A stretch of DNA of 64,000 bases from Agarivorans gilvus (lineage in GTDB: Bacteria; Pseudomonadota; Gammaproteobacteria; Enterobacterales; Celerinatantimonadaceae): contig NZ_CP013021.1 in assembly GCF_001420915.1 (NCBI RefSeq), positions 1,822,501 to 1,886,500 on the forward strand, written 5' to 3'. Made by a program: the position numbers and the translations under genes. How positions within the stretch are numbered: position 1 is the stretch's first letter; every line of letters begins with the position of its first letter. Below are positions 25,057 through 33,926 of this stretch, in pieces. Under the pieces are notes generated by a model. The model saw only the letters and a program-made list of their open reading frames with translations, did not search any database and had not been told where the DNA came from.

Positions 25057-27567
25057 TTAATTCTTCTGTTGTTTAGCGACGCTGCGCTCTTTTTTACCCG
25101 GCCGTTGCTTGCGTTTTTTACTGGGTTTCTTACGCTGCTTCGGCTGGCTATCACTGTTGGATTTGGCTTTTTTAGCTGCAGGATCACGTTGCTGCCACGG
25201 GCTAAAGCCACCTTTATTTTCTCCCGCCGAGCTACTCTCTGACTTAGCTGCGCGACGCTTACCCTTATTTTTACTATCACGGTGGCGCTGTTTATTGCGC
25301 CCTTTGTTACGTCCTTCTTCGGTTGGCTCAGGTTTAATAAACCGTTGCCCCCGCCCACCGTCTTTACCGCTGCGCGCTGGACGCTCAAACTCATCGGCTT
25401 GACCGTCTTTATTGACCACCACAAATTCCATCTTACGGTCGGCCATGTTCACCGCAGCAACCTTAACCCGTAAGGCATCGCCAATCCTAAAGCGCTTACC
25501 GGTATTTTCCCCCACCAGCAGCTGACGAGCGGCATCATAATGATAATAATCACCACGTAAAGAGTTGATGTGCACTAAACCATCGATATGAAACTCATCC
25601 AAGCGAGCAAAAAAACCAAAACCGGTGACCGCAGCAATGGTGGCGGGTAAGACTTCACCTACATGATCCTGCATATACTCACACTTAAGACTGTCCGCCA
25701 CTTCACGCGTGGCATCATCGGCACGACGTTCAGTCATCGAGCACTGCTCGCCAAACTTATCCATCTCTTCATCTTGGTAGGCAAAGCCACCGGTGCTCGT
25801 CCACTTATTGCTTAAGTTTTTACCGGCCGTTTCGGCCTCAAGCTTGGCCACCAAGTATTTAATCACGCGATGCAATAATAAGTCGGGATAACGGCGAATT
25901 GGCGAAGTAAAGTGAGCATAAGACTTAAGCGCTAAACCAAAGTGACCAATGTTGTCGGGCTGATAGACGGCCTGCATCATGGAGCGCAATAACATGGTTT
26001 GAATCAGCTCAATATCGGGGCGCTGTTGGATAGACTCAACTAGGTGAAAATAGTCACTGGGCTGTGGCTCTTCGCCTCCACCCAAGGGTAAGCCCAGCTC
26101 ATTGAGAAAGCTTCTAAAATTAGTGAGCCGCTCCTTGCCAGGGCGATCGTGTACTCGGAACAAAATCGGCTGGCGATGTTTCTCTACAAATTTGGCCGCC
26201 GCCACATTCGCTTGAATCATGCACTCTTCAATCATCTTGTGCGCGTCATTGCGGGTAAGCGGAATAATCTGCTCAATTTTTCGCTGAGCATTAAAAATGA
26301 AACGCGTTTCTTGAGTTTCTAGCTCAATACCACCGCGTTCAGAACGGGCTTGTTTTAAAGCTAAGTACAGACGATGTAACTCTTGCAGGTGCGGAACTTG
26401 CTCTGCATAACGCTGGCTTAAGGCTTCATCTCCCTCCAAAATTGCCGCTACTTTATTGTAGGTAAAGCGAGCATGAGAATGCATCACGGCTTCGTAGAAT
26501 TTATACCCCGATAAGCGTCCCGCGGCCGAAATCGTCATTTCGGCCACCATACACAAACGGTCAACATTAGGGTTTAACGAACACAAACCATTAGACAGTT
26601 GTTCCGGTAACATGGGAACAACTTGGTCGGGAAAATATACCGAATTACCGCGATTTAAGGCTTCTTTATCTAAGGCCGAATCGGGACGCACATAGTAGGA
26701 CACATCGGCAATCGCCACCCATAAACGCCAGCCGCCAGACTTTTTAGCTTCGCAGTAAACCGCATCATCAAAGTCGCGGGCATCTTCACCATCAATAGTA
26801 ACTAGAGGTAAATCGCGTAAATCAACGCGATTGACTTTAGCCTCGTCATCCACCTCTTCGGCGAGTTTCTCTACCGCTTTGCTTACCGCCTTAGGCCATT
26901 CGTGAGGGATATCGTGATTGCGTAAGGCCACTTGCACTTCCATGCCAGGCGCCATTTTTTCGCCCAGAATATCAATTACCTTACCTACGGCCAATTTGGG
27001 CGCAGAAGGACGGCTCAGTACTTCCACCACCACCACTTGCCCTTGGCGGGCACCAGCGGTATCGTTTTTGCCAATGATAATATCTTGGTTAATACGGGTA
27101 TCATCAGGCACCACATAACGGTGATTACCTTCCACAAAAAAGCGCCCCACCAATTCTATAGTGCGTTCTTTAAGTACACGTATCACTTGGCCTTCACGAC
27201 GTCCCCGCTTATCCATACTTGAAGGAGCGGCCAATACAAAGTCATTATGAAAAACCTTGCGCATTTCCTTTGCGGGAAGGAATAGATCACTACCTTCTTG
27301 AGTGGTTTTGAGAAAACCAAAGCCATCACGGTGACCAATAATAGTCCCCGTCACTAAGCCTAAACGCTCTGGTAAGGTATAAGCGCCAATACGTGTAGTC
27401 ACTAACAAACCTTCTTCGAGCATTTCAGCCAAAGTCGCGGAAAACTGGGCCTGTTGCTCGGCATTACACAGCGCTTGCAGCCAATCCTTAGAAACTGGCG
27501 CCATTTCCTCGCTAACAGCAGCAAGAATGTGGGATTTGAGAGTGGCTGATACAGCCTGATTTTGCAT
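25057..27567 (-). CDS. rnr: ribonuclease R
   Basis: 3'-5' exoribonuclease that degrades structured RNA. 836 residues. N-terminal helix-turn-helix and two cold-shock domains (GTIIGHRDGFGFLK), RNB catalytic domain with the metal-binding motif DLRDLPLVTIDGEDARDFDDAVYCE, SYAHFTSPIRRYPDLLLHR, an S1 domain (VGEVLPATIAAVTGFGFFARL) and a basic Lys/Arg/Ser tail of about 90 residues that is low in complexity. It sits between motX and rlmB. Confidence 0.96.
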   Translation of the reverse strand: MQNQAVSATLKSHILAAVSEEMAPVSKDWLQALCNAEQQAQFSATLAEMLEEGLLVTTRIGAYTLPERLGLVTGTIIGHRDGFGFLKTTQEGSDLFLPAKEMRKVFHNDFVLAAPSSMDKRGRREGQVIRVLKERTIELVGRFFVEGNHRYVVPDDTRINQDIIIGKNDTAGARQGQVVVVEVLSRPSAPKLAVGKVIDILGEKMAPGMEVQVALRNHDIPHEWPKAVSKAVEKLAEEVDDEAKVNRVDLRDLPLVTIDGEDARDFDDAVYCEAKKSGGWRLWVAIADVSYYVRPDSALDKEALNRGNSVYFPDQVVPMLPEQLSNGLCSLNPNVDRLCMVAEMTISAAGRLSGYKFYEAVMHSHARFTYNKVAAILEGDEALSQRYAEQVPHLQELHRLYLALKQARSERGGIELETQETRFIFNAQRKIEQIIPLTRNDAHKMIEECMIQANVAAAKFVEKHRQPILFRVHDRPGKERLTNFRSFLNELGLPLGGGEEPQPSDYFHLVESIQQRPDIELIQTMLLRSMMQAVYQPDNIGHFGLALKSYAHFTSPIRRYPDLLLHRVIKYLVAKLEAETAGKNLSNKWTSTGGFAYQDEEMDKFGEQCSMTERRADDATREVADSLKCEYMQDHVGEVLPATIAAVTGFGFFARLDEFHIDGLVHINSLRGDYYHYDAARQLLVGENTGKRFRIGDALRVKVAAVNMADRKMEFVVVNKDGQADEFERPARSGKDGGRGQRFIKPEPTEEGRNKGRNKQRHRDSKNKGKRRAAKSESSSAGENKGGFSPWQQRDPAAKKAKSNSDSQPKQRKKPSKKRKQRPGKKERSVAKQQKN

Positions 27568-27642
27568 TAACTCACCTATAAGCTAGAACCATTAAGGGGC
27601 TCCTTAATAGAATAGCTCTATGTTAATGCTTTGCGCCTAGCT

Positions 27643-28353
27643 TTAGTAGGGTTGGTTGCTCGCTTTAGCCTTAACTACCACATATTCAGGCATTTTTTGG
27701 GCTAATTTAGCCAATAGTTGGCTTGCCTGCCTATGGGTTTGCTTGTCAGCAATAATCGAATGATGCAACCAGCGGTAGGCATCTTCATAATCATAAGGGC
27801 TACCGTTACCGTCAACATACAGCTGCACCAAACGCAGCTGTGCGGCCAAAAAGCCACGCCCCGCAGCTTCTCTTAATAATGGAATCGCCTTTGCGTAGTC
27901 TTGCTGCACCAAGGTTCCGGTAGCGTAATAACGGCCTAATTGTTCCATTGCAGCGGCTAAACCTTGGTTAGCGGCTCGCCACATGTACATCAAGCCCAAC
28001 TCTGGATCGGCATCAACGCACACTCCCCAGGCCAACATATCTCCCCACAGAAATTGATAGCTAGGAATAGCAACGATTTCTGCACGAGCTTCAATATCTT
28101 CGACCAACTGGCAGTCATCGGCCTTCACCCGAGCAAGATGCTGGTTATTATTGATCCATGCAATCAATTCATCTTGTTGGTACAATTGCACCGCTTCAAT
28201 AGCAGGAGGGCTAGTATATTCTGTAGGATCAGTATTCACCATTTCGGAACTAGCCGGCTCCGCTTCATCGTCGACCGACAAAGCATCAATCGATTCAGCA
28301 TGGGCAAGGCCTAACACGGCCCACAAAAGTAATGAAATAACGTGCTTATTCAT
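27643..28353 (-). CDS. motX: polar flagellar motor protein MotX (Sel1 repeats)
   Basis: About 236 residues from the ATG at 28353, which follows AAGAGGATTGG; an in-frame start 6 codons upstream is less likely. Signal peptide VISLLLWAVLGLAHA, then a Sel1-like repeat protein with AWINNNQHLARVKADDCQL, QFLWGDMLAWGVCVDADPEL, EQLGRYYATGTLVQQDYAKA and a final YEDAYRWLHHSI. This matches Vibrio MotX, a periplasmic part of the T-ring that holds the sodium-driven stator around the polar flagellar motor. It is followed by rnr, the neighbour I recall for Vibrio motX, and carries a sigma-28 promoter (28377-28403). Confidence 0.85.
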   Translation of the reverse strand: MNKHVISLLLWAVLGLAHAESIDALSVDDEAEPASSEMVNTDPTEYTSPPAIEAVQLYQQDELIAWINNNQHLARVKADDCQLVEDIEARAEIVAIPSYQFLWGDMLAWGVCVDADPELGLMYMWRAANQGLAAAMEQLGRYYATGTLVQQDYAKAIPLLREAAGRGFLAAQLRLVQLYVDGNGSPYDYEDAYRWLHHSIIADKQTHRQASQLLAKLAQKMPEYVVVKAKASNQPY

Positions 28354-28376
28354 ATCCAATCCTCTTAACAATTAAG

Positions 28377-28403
28377 CTATCGGCAGGCATAGAAAAAGCT
28401 GTA
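28377..28403 (-). promoter_or_regulatory. FliA (sigma-28) promoter of motX
   Basis: Minus-strand TACAGCTT (28396-28403), 11-base spacer, GCCGATAG (28377-28384), against the FliA consensus TAAAGTTT-N11-GCCGATAA: 6/8 and 7/8 matches. The ATG at 28353 is about 24 bases downstream. Vibrio motX is known to be a late, sigma-28 gene. Confidence 0.7.
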
Positions 28404-28415
28404 GTCGCTTTAGCA

Positions 28416-28444
28416 TAAAAAAAAGGAGTGCTGAGCACTCCTTT
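28416..28444 (-). terminator. mdh terminator
   Basis: Minus-strand stem AAAGGAGTGCT/AGCACTCCTTT with a minimal loop, followed by T8. It separates mdh from motX. Confidence 0.9.
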
Positions 28445-28463
28445 CATTTAGCTTCGCGAGCTC

Positions 28464-29393
28464 TTACACAAATTCAATACCTTTTTCGATATCGCCATGT
28501 AAGGTATCTAACATGCCATCAATGGCCTGTTTTTCAAACTCACTCACTTCACCGTAAGGTAAGATTTCAACTACACCTTGCGCACCAAGACGCACTGGCT
28601 GAGCAAAAAACTGTGCGTGCTCACTACCGCCATCGACGTAGGCGCATTCAACAACCTCTTCGCCCTGAGCCGCTTTAACCAAAGACAAACAAAAACGCGC
28701 TGCTGCTTGGCCCATAGAAAGCGTGGCACTGCCGCCACCGGCTTTAGCTTCAACCACTTCAGTACCCGCATTTTGAATACGTGTGGTCATCGCAGCGATT
28801 TCTTCATCGGTAAAAGAAATGCCTTCTAGCTGAGACAATAAAGGCAGAATGGTCACGCCACTGTGGCCGCCAATCACGTTCAGTTTAATGTCGGCTGGGT
28901 TTAAGCCTTTCGCTTCAGCAATAAAGGTCTCAGAGCGAATCACATCAAGCGTGGTCACACCAAATAATTTAGCGGGATCATAAACGCCAGCTTTTTTCAG
29001 TACCTCTGCGGCGATTGGCACAGTGGTATTCACTGGGTTGGTAATAATACCTATGCAAGCTTTAGGGCAGGTTGCAGCCACTTTTTCAATTAGGTTTTTA
29101 ACAATACCAGCATTGATGTTGAACAGATCCGAACGATCCATTCCTGGCTTACGCGCCACACCAGCTGAGATTAATACGATGTCTGCTCCTTCTAAGGCTG
29201 GGCTAGGGTCTTCACCAGCAAATCCTTTAATCGCCACTTGTGTAGGAATGTGGCTCAAGTCAACAGCAACACCTGGGGTTACTGGAGCAATATCATATAG
29301 CGAAAGTTCAGAACCAGCGGGTAACTGGGTTTTTAATAGTAATGAAAGGGCTTGGCCAATTCCGCCTGCAGCTCCTAATACGGCAACTTTCAT
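28464..29393 (-). CDS. mdh: malate dehydrogenase (NAD), Mdh
   Basis: Interconverts malate and oxaloacetate in the TCA cycle. 309 residues. N-terminal Rossmann loop VAVLGAAGGIGQALSLLLK, ISAGVARKPGMDRSDLFNIN (substrate arginine loop), TNPVNTTVPIAAEVLK, LFGVTTLDVIRSETF (catalytic aspartate) and VIGGHSGVTILPLLSQ (catalytic histidine). In enterics mdh is directly divergent from argR; here a binding-protein gene has come between them. Confidence 0.97.
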   Translation of the reverse strand: MKVAVLGAAGGIGQALSLLLKTQLPAGSELSLYDIAPVTPGVAVDLSHIPTQVAIKGFAGEDPSPALEGADIVLISAGVARKPGMDRSDLFNINAGIVKNLIEKVAATCPKACIGIITNPVNTTVPIAAEVLKKAGVYDPAKLFGVTTLDVIRSETFIAEAKGLNPADIKLNVIGGHSGVTILPLLSQLEGISFTDEEIAAMTTRIQNAGTEVVEAKAGGGSATLSMGQAAARFCLSLVKAAQGEEVVECAYVDGGSEHAQFFAQPVRLGAQGVVEILPYGEVSEFEKQAIDGMLDTLHGDIEKGIEFV

Positions 29394-29571
29394 CCAACTT
29401 CTCCATGCTTTTTTTGTAGTGGTAGAGGGGACGTCTATAAAGACTCTGACAAGATAACGGAATACACCTAAAAATACAATTTGGTAACATTTTTAAAGCA
29501 AGTTAAAAACAGTAAAACCTTGCCTCTATCACACTTTAACAACACTGTATAAGACCTTGGTCTAACAGACT

Positions 29572-30282
29572 TTACTGTTTAAAATAGTGCTTGTATAGGC
29601 TTAGGTAGCGACCATTGTTTTTTAACACAGTAAGGGCGTGATTGATTTGTTGTAACAAACTTGGATTTTGTTTAGATACGGCAATGCCCAAGCCCCCTAC
29701 CGGATATTTTGGCTCAACTTGAGTAACAAAACCTGTATGACTAGCAAGCCAATACTGCGCAGCAGCCGCATCTAAAAAAACCGCATCAATTTTACCTTGG
29801 CTTAAATTAGCCAGTGCTAGCTGATAACTCGGATAGGAAATTGACAATAATTCGGGGCGTTGACTGCGCAGAAAATGCTGAAAACTAGAGCCACTTTGTA
29901 CCGCAATAACCGAAAAGTCAGCCAACTCAAACCCAGCATGACTAATGTATACCGCGGTATTTTCGAAATAAGGCTGGCTAAAGCTCACTTGCTCTAAGCG
30001 AGCATTGGTAATATCTAAGGCCGATATGGCTAAGTCATAATTACCCTCGGCCACGCTGTCCAATAAACTATCAAAAGGCTGATGGTAAAACTCACAGCGT
30101 CGCTTAATTTGCTGGCATAGCGCCTTGGTCAGGGCTATATCAAAACCCACAATCTGTTTATGTTCATTAAAGCTCTCGAAAGGGGGGTAAGAGGCTTCGG
30201 TTACCACTCGCAATGGCACCTCTTCGGCGACTAGCCAATTGCTAAATAGGAGGGTAATAAAAAACAAAAACTTAAGCCACAT
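29572..30282 (-). CDS. orphan periplasmic amino-acid-binding protein (SBP family 3, probably Arg/Lys type)
   Basis: 236 residues: signal peptide FLFFITLLFSNWLVA, then the family 3 binding-protein fold with VVTEASYPPFESFNEHKQIVG-like start, GFDIALTKALCQQI, NYDLAISALDITNARLEQV and FSQPYFENTAVYI. This resembles ArtJ/ArtI and other basic-amino-acid binders. There is no permease or ATPase gene next to it. It is divergent from argR, and an ARG box lies in the shared region, which suggests arginine control; the ligand itself is inferred. Confidence 0.75.
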   Translation of the reverse strand: MWLKFLFFITLLFSNWLVAEEVPLRVVTEASYPPFESFNEHKQIVGFDIALTKALCQQIKRRCEFYHQPFDSLLDSVAEGNYDLAISALDITNARLEQVSFSQPYFENTAVYISHAGFELADFSVIAVQSGSSFQHFLRSQRPELLSISYPSYQLALANLSQGKIDAVFLDAAAAQYWLASHTGFVTQVEPKYPVGGLGIAVSKQNPSLLQQINHALTVLKNNGRYLSLYKHYFKQ

Positions 30283-30381
30283 CGTTCGCTACTCGTTTAG
30301 GATGAACTGCTTATATTAATCTAGCTTAGCAAAGCCTCCCAACTAATTAAAAGTTCGCCATTGTTCAAATTTGTGCCCAAG

Positions 30382-30399
30382 CATGCATTTATATGCACA
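30382..30399 (+). promoter_or_regulatory. ARG box (ArgR operator)
   Basis: CATGCATTTATATGCACA, a near-perfect palindrome matching the ArgR box core TGAAT-N4-ATTCA at 8 of 10 positions. A weaker half box (CGAAT, 30405-30409) follows 3 bases later, in tandem as usual. A possible argR -10, TATAAG, is at 30418-30423, so a bound repressor would cover the -35 region. Confidence 0.6.
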
Positions 30400-30471
30400 A
30401 ATGTCGAATAAAGTTGATATAAGCCATAAACTTGGCGACAATAAGCACGGATTTATAAGCTCGGATCACCG

Positions 30472-30939
30472 ATGAAATATAGCGATAAACAAGAACAATT
30501 AATTAAAGCCTTCAAGTCACTGTTGAAAGAAGAACGGTTTGGCTCACAAGCTGAAATTGTTACCGCCTTGCAAGAGCAGGGCTTCGAAAACATTAACCAA
30601 TCCAAAGTATCCCGCATGCTGAGTAAATTTGGCGCGGTGCGTACCCGCAATGCGAAAATGGAAATGGTTTATTGCCTACCAGCAGAACTGGGGGTGCCCA
30701 CCGTTTCCAGCCAATTAAAAATATTGGTATTAGAAATGGACTATAACGATGCATTGATCGTTATTCATACCAGTCCAGGGGCGGCGCAATTAATCGCCAG
30801 GCTACTTGACTCACTGGGTAAAGCCGAAGGCATTTTAGGTACCATCGCCGGCGATGACACCATCTTTATCACGCCAACCCGTGATGTTGCTATTGCCGAC
30901 GTTTACCAGTCAGTAAAAGAACTATTTGAAGCTGGATAA
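30472..30939 (+). CDS. argR: arginine repressor ArgR
   Basis: 155 residues (E. coli 156). N-terminal winged helix KYSDKQEQLIKAFKSLLKEE, SQAEIVTALQEQGF and NQSKVSRMLSKFGAVRTRN; C-terminal hexamerisation and arginine-binding domain with VIHTSPGAAQLIARLLDS and GTIAGDDTIFITPTRD. Represses arginine synthesis and uptake genes and usually its own gene, consistent with the ARG box upstream. It also acts in XerCD recombination at cer-like sites in E. coli. Confidence 0.97.
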   Translation: MKYSDKQEQLIKAFKSLLKEERFGSQAEIVTALQEQGFENINQSKVSRMLSKFGAVRTRNAKMEMVYCLPAELGVPTVSSQLKILVLEMDYNDALIVIHTSPGAAQLIARLLDSLGKAEGILGTIAGDDTIFITPTRDVAIADVYQSVKELFEAG

Positions 30940-31072
30940 CTCACCTCAACGCTGTTCTAAGGCTCTTATTCAAGGCAAGTTGCGCAGTAATAGTGGGCTA
31001 TTGTACGCAAACTTAACGCCGAGGATGGCTTTAAGGGCGGTACTAACCTAATCCAAGTTATGATTAACTCCC

Positions 31073-31105
31073 TATCTTCGCTAAAGCTAGGCTTTAGCGA
31101 AGATA
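31073..31105 (-). repeat. perfect 15-bp inverted repeat over the fbpC stop codon
   Basis: Arms TATCTTCGCTAAAGC and GCTTTAGCGAAGATA are separated by 3 bases; the fbpC TAG (31087-31089) includes the last base of one arm. No T run follows, so it is not a standard intrinsic terminator. A role in mRNA 3'-end stability or Rho-dependent termination is possible. Confidence 0.85.
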
Positions 31106-32139
31106 TATGCCGCCTCTGTCGCTACCGACAACCACACCTTGGTTCCGGTACTCGCCTGCCAATGATCACGCATACGCGCATGTATTACTCGCTCAGGCAT
31201 ACTAGGTAACTGTAATCTAAAGTGCGTTTCATCACCCATGGCATGAACCGAAATCACCCTCGCTTCAACGTACTGACTGTTTTCTAGTTGGTGCACCACG
31301 ATATCTTTTGCCCGTACAATTACGTCTACAGCCTGAGCTTCGGCTATCTGCTCGGTCAAAAAACACCCCAAAGGCGTATCAACTCTGCCTTGCTTCACAT
31401 AACTTTCAAAACGGTTGCTCGGCCCAAACAAAGCAGCCACAAAAGCATTTGTTGGTCGTTGGTAAATCTCTTGAGGGCTATCATTTTGCACAATTCTCCC
31501 CTGCTCCATCACCACAATTCTATCAGCAATAAACATCGCCTCTAAGGGATCGTGGGTAACCATCACCGCAGGAGTATTGCTTTTTTTCAAGACATCGAGG
31601 GTTTCTTCACGTACTTGTTGACGTAAGTGTTCATCTAAGGCAGAAAAGGGCTCGTCGAGTAACAAAGTGCTCGGTTCTGGCGCTAGCGCGCGAATTAAGG
31701 CCACCCGTTGCTGCTGGCCACCAGACAAGGTGTGAGGGAAACGTTCCAACAAACCCTGCATGCCCATGGAGGTCAAACTGTCTTCAATCCACTGCTTTCG
31801 CTGTGGAATATTTTGCTGTTTACGTAAGCCGTACTCTATATTCTTACGCACGCTCATGTGTGGAAACAAGGCATAGTCTTGAAACATCATGCCAATACTG
31901 CGCTGCTCTGGTGCCATATGGATCGCTTGCTCTGGCGCGGCAACTAGCTGTTGCTGCAAATATAACTCACCACTTTGTAGGCGCTCTAAACCCGCAATTA
32001 AACGTAACAGCGTGGTTTTACCGCAACCAGAAGGCCCCAATAAGGCTACGATTTGATTGCTTTCCACCTCAAAATTAATATCCCTTAAGGCCTGTTGCTT
32101 TCCGTAAAAGTGATTAACTTGTCGTAAAACAATACTCAT
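31087..32139 (-). CDS. fbpC: ferric iron ABC transporter ATP-binding protein, FbpC type
   Basis: 350 residues. ATPase domain with Walker A GPSGCGKTT, Q-loop MFQDYALFPHMSV, signature LSGGQQQRVALIRAL, Walker B LLLDEPFSALD and the H-loop VTHDPLEAM; C-terminal TOBE-type domain (IVRAKDIVVHQ, HFRLQLPSMPER). Third gene of an iron import operon with fbpA and fbpB. The last codons form one arm of a perfect hairpin. Confidence 0.9.
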   Translation of the reverse strand: MSIVLRQVNHFYGKQQALRDINFEVESNQIVALLGPSGCGKTTLLRLIAGLERLQSGELYLQQQLVAAPEQAIHMAPEQRSIGMMFQDYALFPHMSVRKNIEYGLRKQQNIPQRKQWIEDSLTSMGMQGLLERFPHTLSGGQQQRVALIRALAPEPSTLLLDEPFSALDEHLRQQVREETLDVLKKSNTPAVMVTHDPLEAMFIADRIVVMEQGRIVQNDSPQEIYQRPTNAFVAALFGPSNRFESYVKQGRVDTPLGCFLTEQIAEAQAVDVIVRAKDIVVHQLENSQYVEARVISVHAMGDETHFRLQLPSMPERVIHARMRDHWQASTGTKVWLSVATEAAYIFAKA

Positions 32140-32154
32140 TATGTTGTTACATCC

Positions 32155-33831
32155 TTAAGTGCGGCTCTGCGAAGAACTAATATTTCGGCTCATAATAATG
32201 ACCGGAATAATCCCCGCTAACAATATGGTTAGTGCCGCTAGCGAACTCTGTTCCAATTGCTCCAATGAAGCCAATTCCCAGACTTGAGTAGACAGCGTAT
32301 TAAAATTAAATGGGCGCAATATTAAAGTAATCGGCAACTCTTTCATGGTATCGACGAAGACCAGCAATATTGCCGTCAATAAACTAGGCCGAATTAACGG
32401 CAGATGGATCCGCCAAAGTGTTTTACCTGAACGGCTACCTAGTATTCTTGATGCATCGTCCATCTCTGGGGTAATTTTGCTAAGGCTGGCGTCGAGAGTA
32501 CGGTAGCTTAAGGCAATAAAACGCAAGGAATAAGCCAGCACTAAGGCGCCTCCGGTACCGGTTAATAGCAAGCCGGTAGGGTAAGCAAACCAAGCCTGCA
32601 TGAGTTGGTCAACCCAGTTATCAAATAAGCCTAAGGGATACAAAATACCCACGGCTAATACCGCCCCCGGTAAGGCATAACCTAAGGTAGCCGCTTCCGC
32701 AATGCTACGCATTTGACTACTTTTAGACAAACGTACGCCGTACGCCAAGAGCAGCCCTAAAGCACAGGTTAACAGCGCCGCCATCACCGCTAAAGAAAAA
32801 CTATTCCAAGCACTAGCTAGGTATTGTTCTAGGCCCGCATCGAGACTGCGAAAGGCATAATGGCTTAATACCCCGACAGGCAATAAAAACCCAAGACAAA
32901 TCGGCAATAGGCACAATAAACAAGCAACATAAGCTTTCACGCCAGTGAGCGGTTCGGCAAACATGGCAGGGGATTGGCCAGTTAACTTGTAAAATTTACC
33001 AGCGTGGCGACTATAACGCTCTAAGCCTAACAACAAAATGGAAAAGCTGACTAGCATCAATGCTATCTGCGCTGCCGCCGATAAGCTGCTCATGTTTAGC
33101 CATACATCAAAGATCCCTGCGGTTAAAGTGGGTACCGCAAAAAACTCCACCGTGCCATATTCGTTAATGGTCTCCATTAACGCCAAGGTGACCCCTACCA
33201 CTATCGCAGGCCTCGCCAATGGCAAGGCTACTTTAAAAAAACTTTGAGTTTGGCTTTTTCCCAAACAGCGGCTCATTTCAAACAGCTGAGCGGCTTGCTC
33301 AACAAAGGCAGCTCTAGCCAGCAAATAAACATAGGGATAGAGCACTAAACTAAGAACAGCGATGGCCCCCTGAATGGAGCGAATTTCGGGAAACCAGTAA
33401 TCTCTTGCCGTTTGCCAGCCAAAGATAGCCCGCAAGCTTTTTTGCACAAAACCGGCATATTCCAGTTGGTCGGTAATCACAAAAGCTAGAATATAACTGG
33501 GTACCGCCAAGGGCAGCAGTAAGGCCCACACTAACAAGGACTTTAGCGGGAAGTTAAAGCGTGTCACCAGCCAAGCAGCGCCGGTACCTATCAAGGTAGT
33601 GAATAACGCAACGCCAATACAAAGCGCTAAGGTATTCTTTACATATACCCAGAATACGGTGCTGAGAAGATGTTGCCAAATCTCCGCATTATTCGACCAA
33701 GAAAGCTTGAACACCGTAAACACCGGGATAAACGCGAATATTGCAATGGCTAAGGCAAGCCATACCCAGATATCTAATCCTCGCGGCACAAGAGAAAAAC
33801 GATTGGCAGTTTGTTTGGCAGTGATGCTCAT
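32155..33831 (-). CDS. fbpB: ferric iron ABC transporter permease, FbpB type (two fused domains)
   Basis: About 558 residues from the ATG at 33831, preceded by GGAAAC; a TTG three codons upstream is less likely. About twelve membrane helices in two permease halves, with EAA loops MSRCLGKSQTQSFFKVALPL and ASRILGSRSGKTLWRIHLPL. It lies between the binding-protein and ATPase genes. The two-half layout is typical of FbpB/SfuB. Confidence 0.9.
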   Translation of the reverse strand: MSITAKQTANRFSLVPRGLDIWVWLALAIAIFAFIPVFTVFKLSWSNNAEIWQHLLSTVFWVYVKNTLALCIGVALFTTLIGTGAAWLVTRFNFPLKSLLVWALLLPLAVPSYILAFVITDQLEYAGFVQKSLRAIFGWQTARDYWFPEIRSIQGAIAVLSLVLYPYVYLLARAAFVEQAAQLFEMSRCLGKSQTQSFFKVALPLARPAIVVGVTLALMETINEYGTVEFFAVPTLTAGIFDVWLNMSSLSAAAQIALMLVSFSILLLGLERYSRHAGKFYKLTGQSPAMFAEPLTGVKAYVACLLCLLPICLGFLLPVGVLSHYAFRSLDAGLEQYLASAWNSFSLAVMAALLTCALGLLLAYGVRLSKSSQMRSIAEAATLGYALPGAVLAVGILYPLGLFDNWVDQLMQAWFAYPTGLLLTGTGGALVLAYSLRFIALSYRTLDASLSKITPEMDDASRILGSRSGKTLWRIHLPLIRPSLLTAILLVFVDTMKELPITLILRPFNFNTLSTQVWELASLEQLEQSSLAALTILLAGIIPVIIMSRNISSSQSRT

Positions 33832-33926
33832 AGTTTCCAAATAAAGGGTCTTTACTAACGAAAAGAGCTGACCCCTAGGCCAGCCCTTGTAGTTCAGCTT
33901 GCAGTGAAAATTGAGTTTAACAACCT

